From Spirochaetia bacterium UBA5368 (lineage in GTDB: Bacteria; Spirochaetota; UBA4802; UBA5368): a DNA stretch of 12,959 nt. Of this stretch, positions 12,920-12,959 are shown piece after piece. Location: contig DHPI01000066.1 of NCBI GenBank assembly GCA_002407865.1, positions 83,398-96,356 of the forward strand. Direction: 5' to 3'. How positions within the stretch are numbered: position 1 is the first letter of the stretch; each line of letters opens with the position of its first letter. A program made the translations under genes and the position numbers. Below the pieces are notes generated by a model, which was not told the origin of the DNA, did no database searches, and saw only the letters and a program-made list of their open reading frames with translations.

Positions 12920-12959
12920 TTAATTCAGCAGACGGTAAGGCCGAGGTTGAGGATTATAT
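12920..12959 (-). CDS. Possible C-terminal end of a gene entering from the window edge
   Basis: On the minus strand a frame open from the window edge ends at TAA (12920-12922), with final residues YNPQPRPYRLLN. It would converge on the lipoprotein gene and face the terminator. At 12 residues there is no homology signal, and a plus-strand frame is also open here, so this is a weak suggestion. Confidence 0.15.
   Translation of the reverse strand, partial: YNPQPRPYRLLN

Noticed and set aside
1..12959. CRISPR array, tRNA, rRNA, transposase, toxin-antitoxin or defence genes
   Set aside because: I scanned for regularly spaced repeats, cloverleaf-like segments, insertion-sequence ends and known families and found none. 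The genes present are metabolic, envelope or regulatory.

Overview
This window reads as an ordinary chromosomal stretch from a Gram-negative, probably anaerobic or fermentative bacterium. Two proteins look like outer-membrane beta-barrels and one is a Sec-exported lipoprotein. The metabolic genes fit fermentation or syntrophic acyl-CoA metabolism: an ADP-forming acyl-CoA synthetase, an acyl-CoA:acetate-type CoA-transferase and a PPi-type phosphofructokinase. I cannot assign a phylum. Most genes are moderately GC-rich. The gene at 4772-5536 and its upstream DNA are clearly AT-richer and may be acquired. I see no tRNA, rRNA, CRISPR array, transposase or phage gene.

Layout. (1) 59-1573 (+): a DUF1846 protein of unknown function. 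A 426-base AT-rich gap follows, holding a perfect operator-like dyad and a stem-loop. (2) 2000-2554 (+): a small outer-membrane barrel, ending at a strong terminator shared with the converging gene. (3) 3762-4337 and 2627-3721 (-): a PadR-type regulator followed after 40 bases by a nitronate monooxygenase/FabK-like flavoprotein. Their promoter region carries a perfect 10-bp inverted repeat whose 6-base spacer is a consensus -10 box, so autoregulation is likely. (4) 4772-5536 (+): a MetA-pathway-type barrel protein in an AT-rich island, closed by a long hairpin between convergent genes. (5) 7248-8549 and 5639-6979 (-): a 12-helix MFS carrier and a CoA-transferase, separated by 268 bases that contain nested palindromes. 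(6) 8851-12843 (+), divergent from the MFS gene: separate alpha and beta subunits of an ADP-forming acyl-CoA synthetase whose genes overlap by 59 bases, then a PPi-type phosphofructokinase and a DUF4878-like lipoprotein, ending at a clean intrinsic terminator.

Working together (inference): the CoA-transferase would exchange CoA between acyl-CoA and acetate or another acid. The MFS protein would move a metabolite across the inner membrane. The ADP-forming synthetase would recover ATP from acyl-CoA, and the PPi-type phosphofructokinase would save ATP in glycolysis. The set looks like an energy-economy cluster. I found no convincing undescribed system. The most noteworthy items are regulatory structures, the acyl-CoA synthetase/PFK operon and the atypical active-site loop of the FabK-like enzyme.
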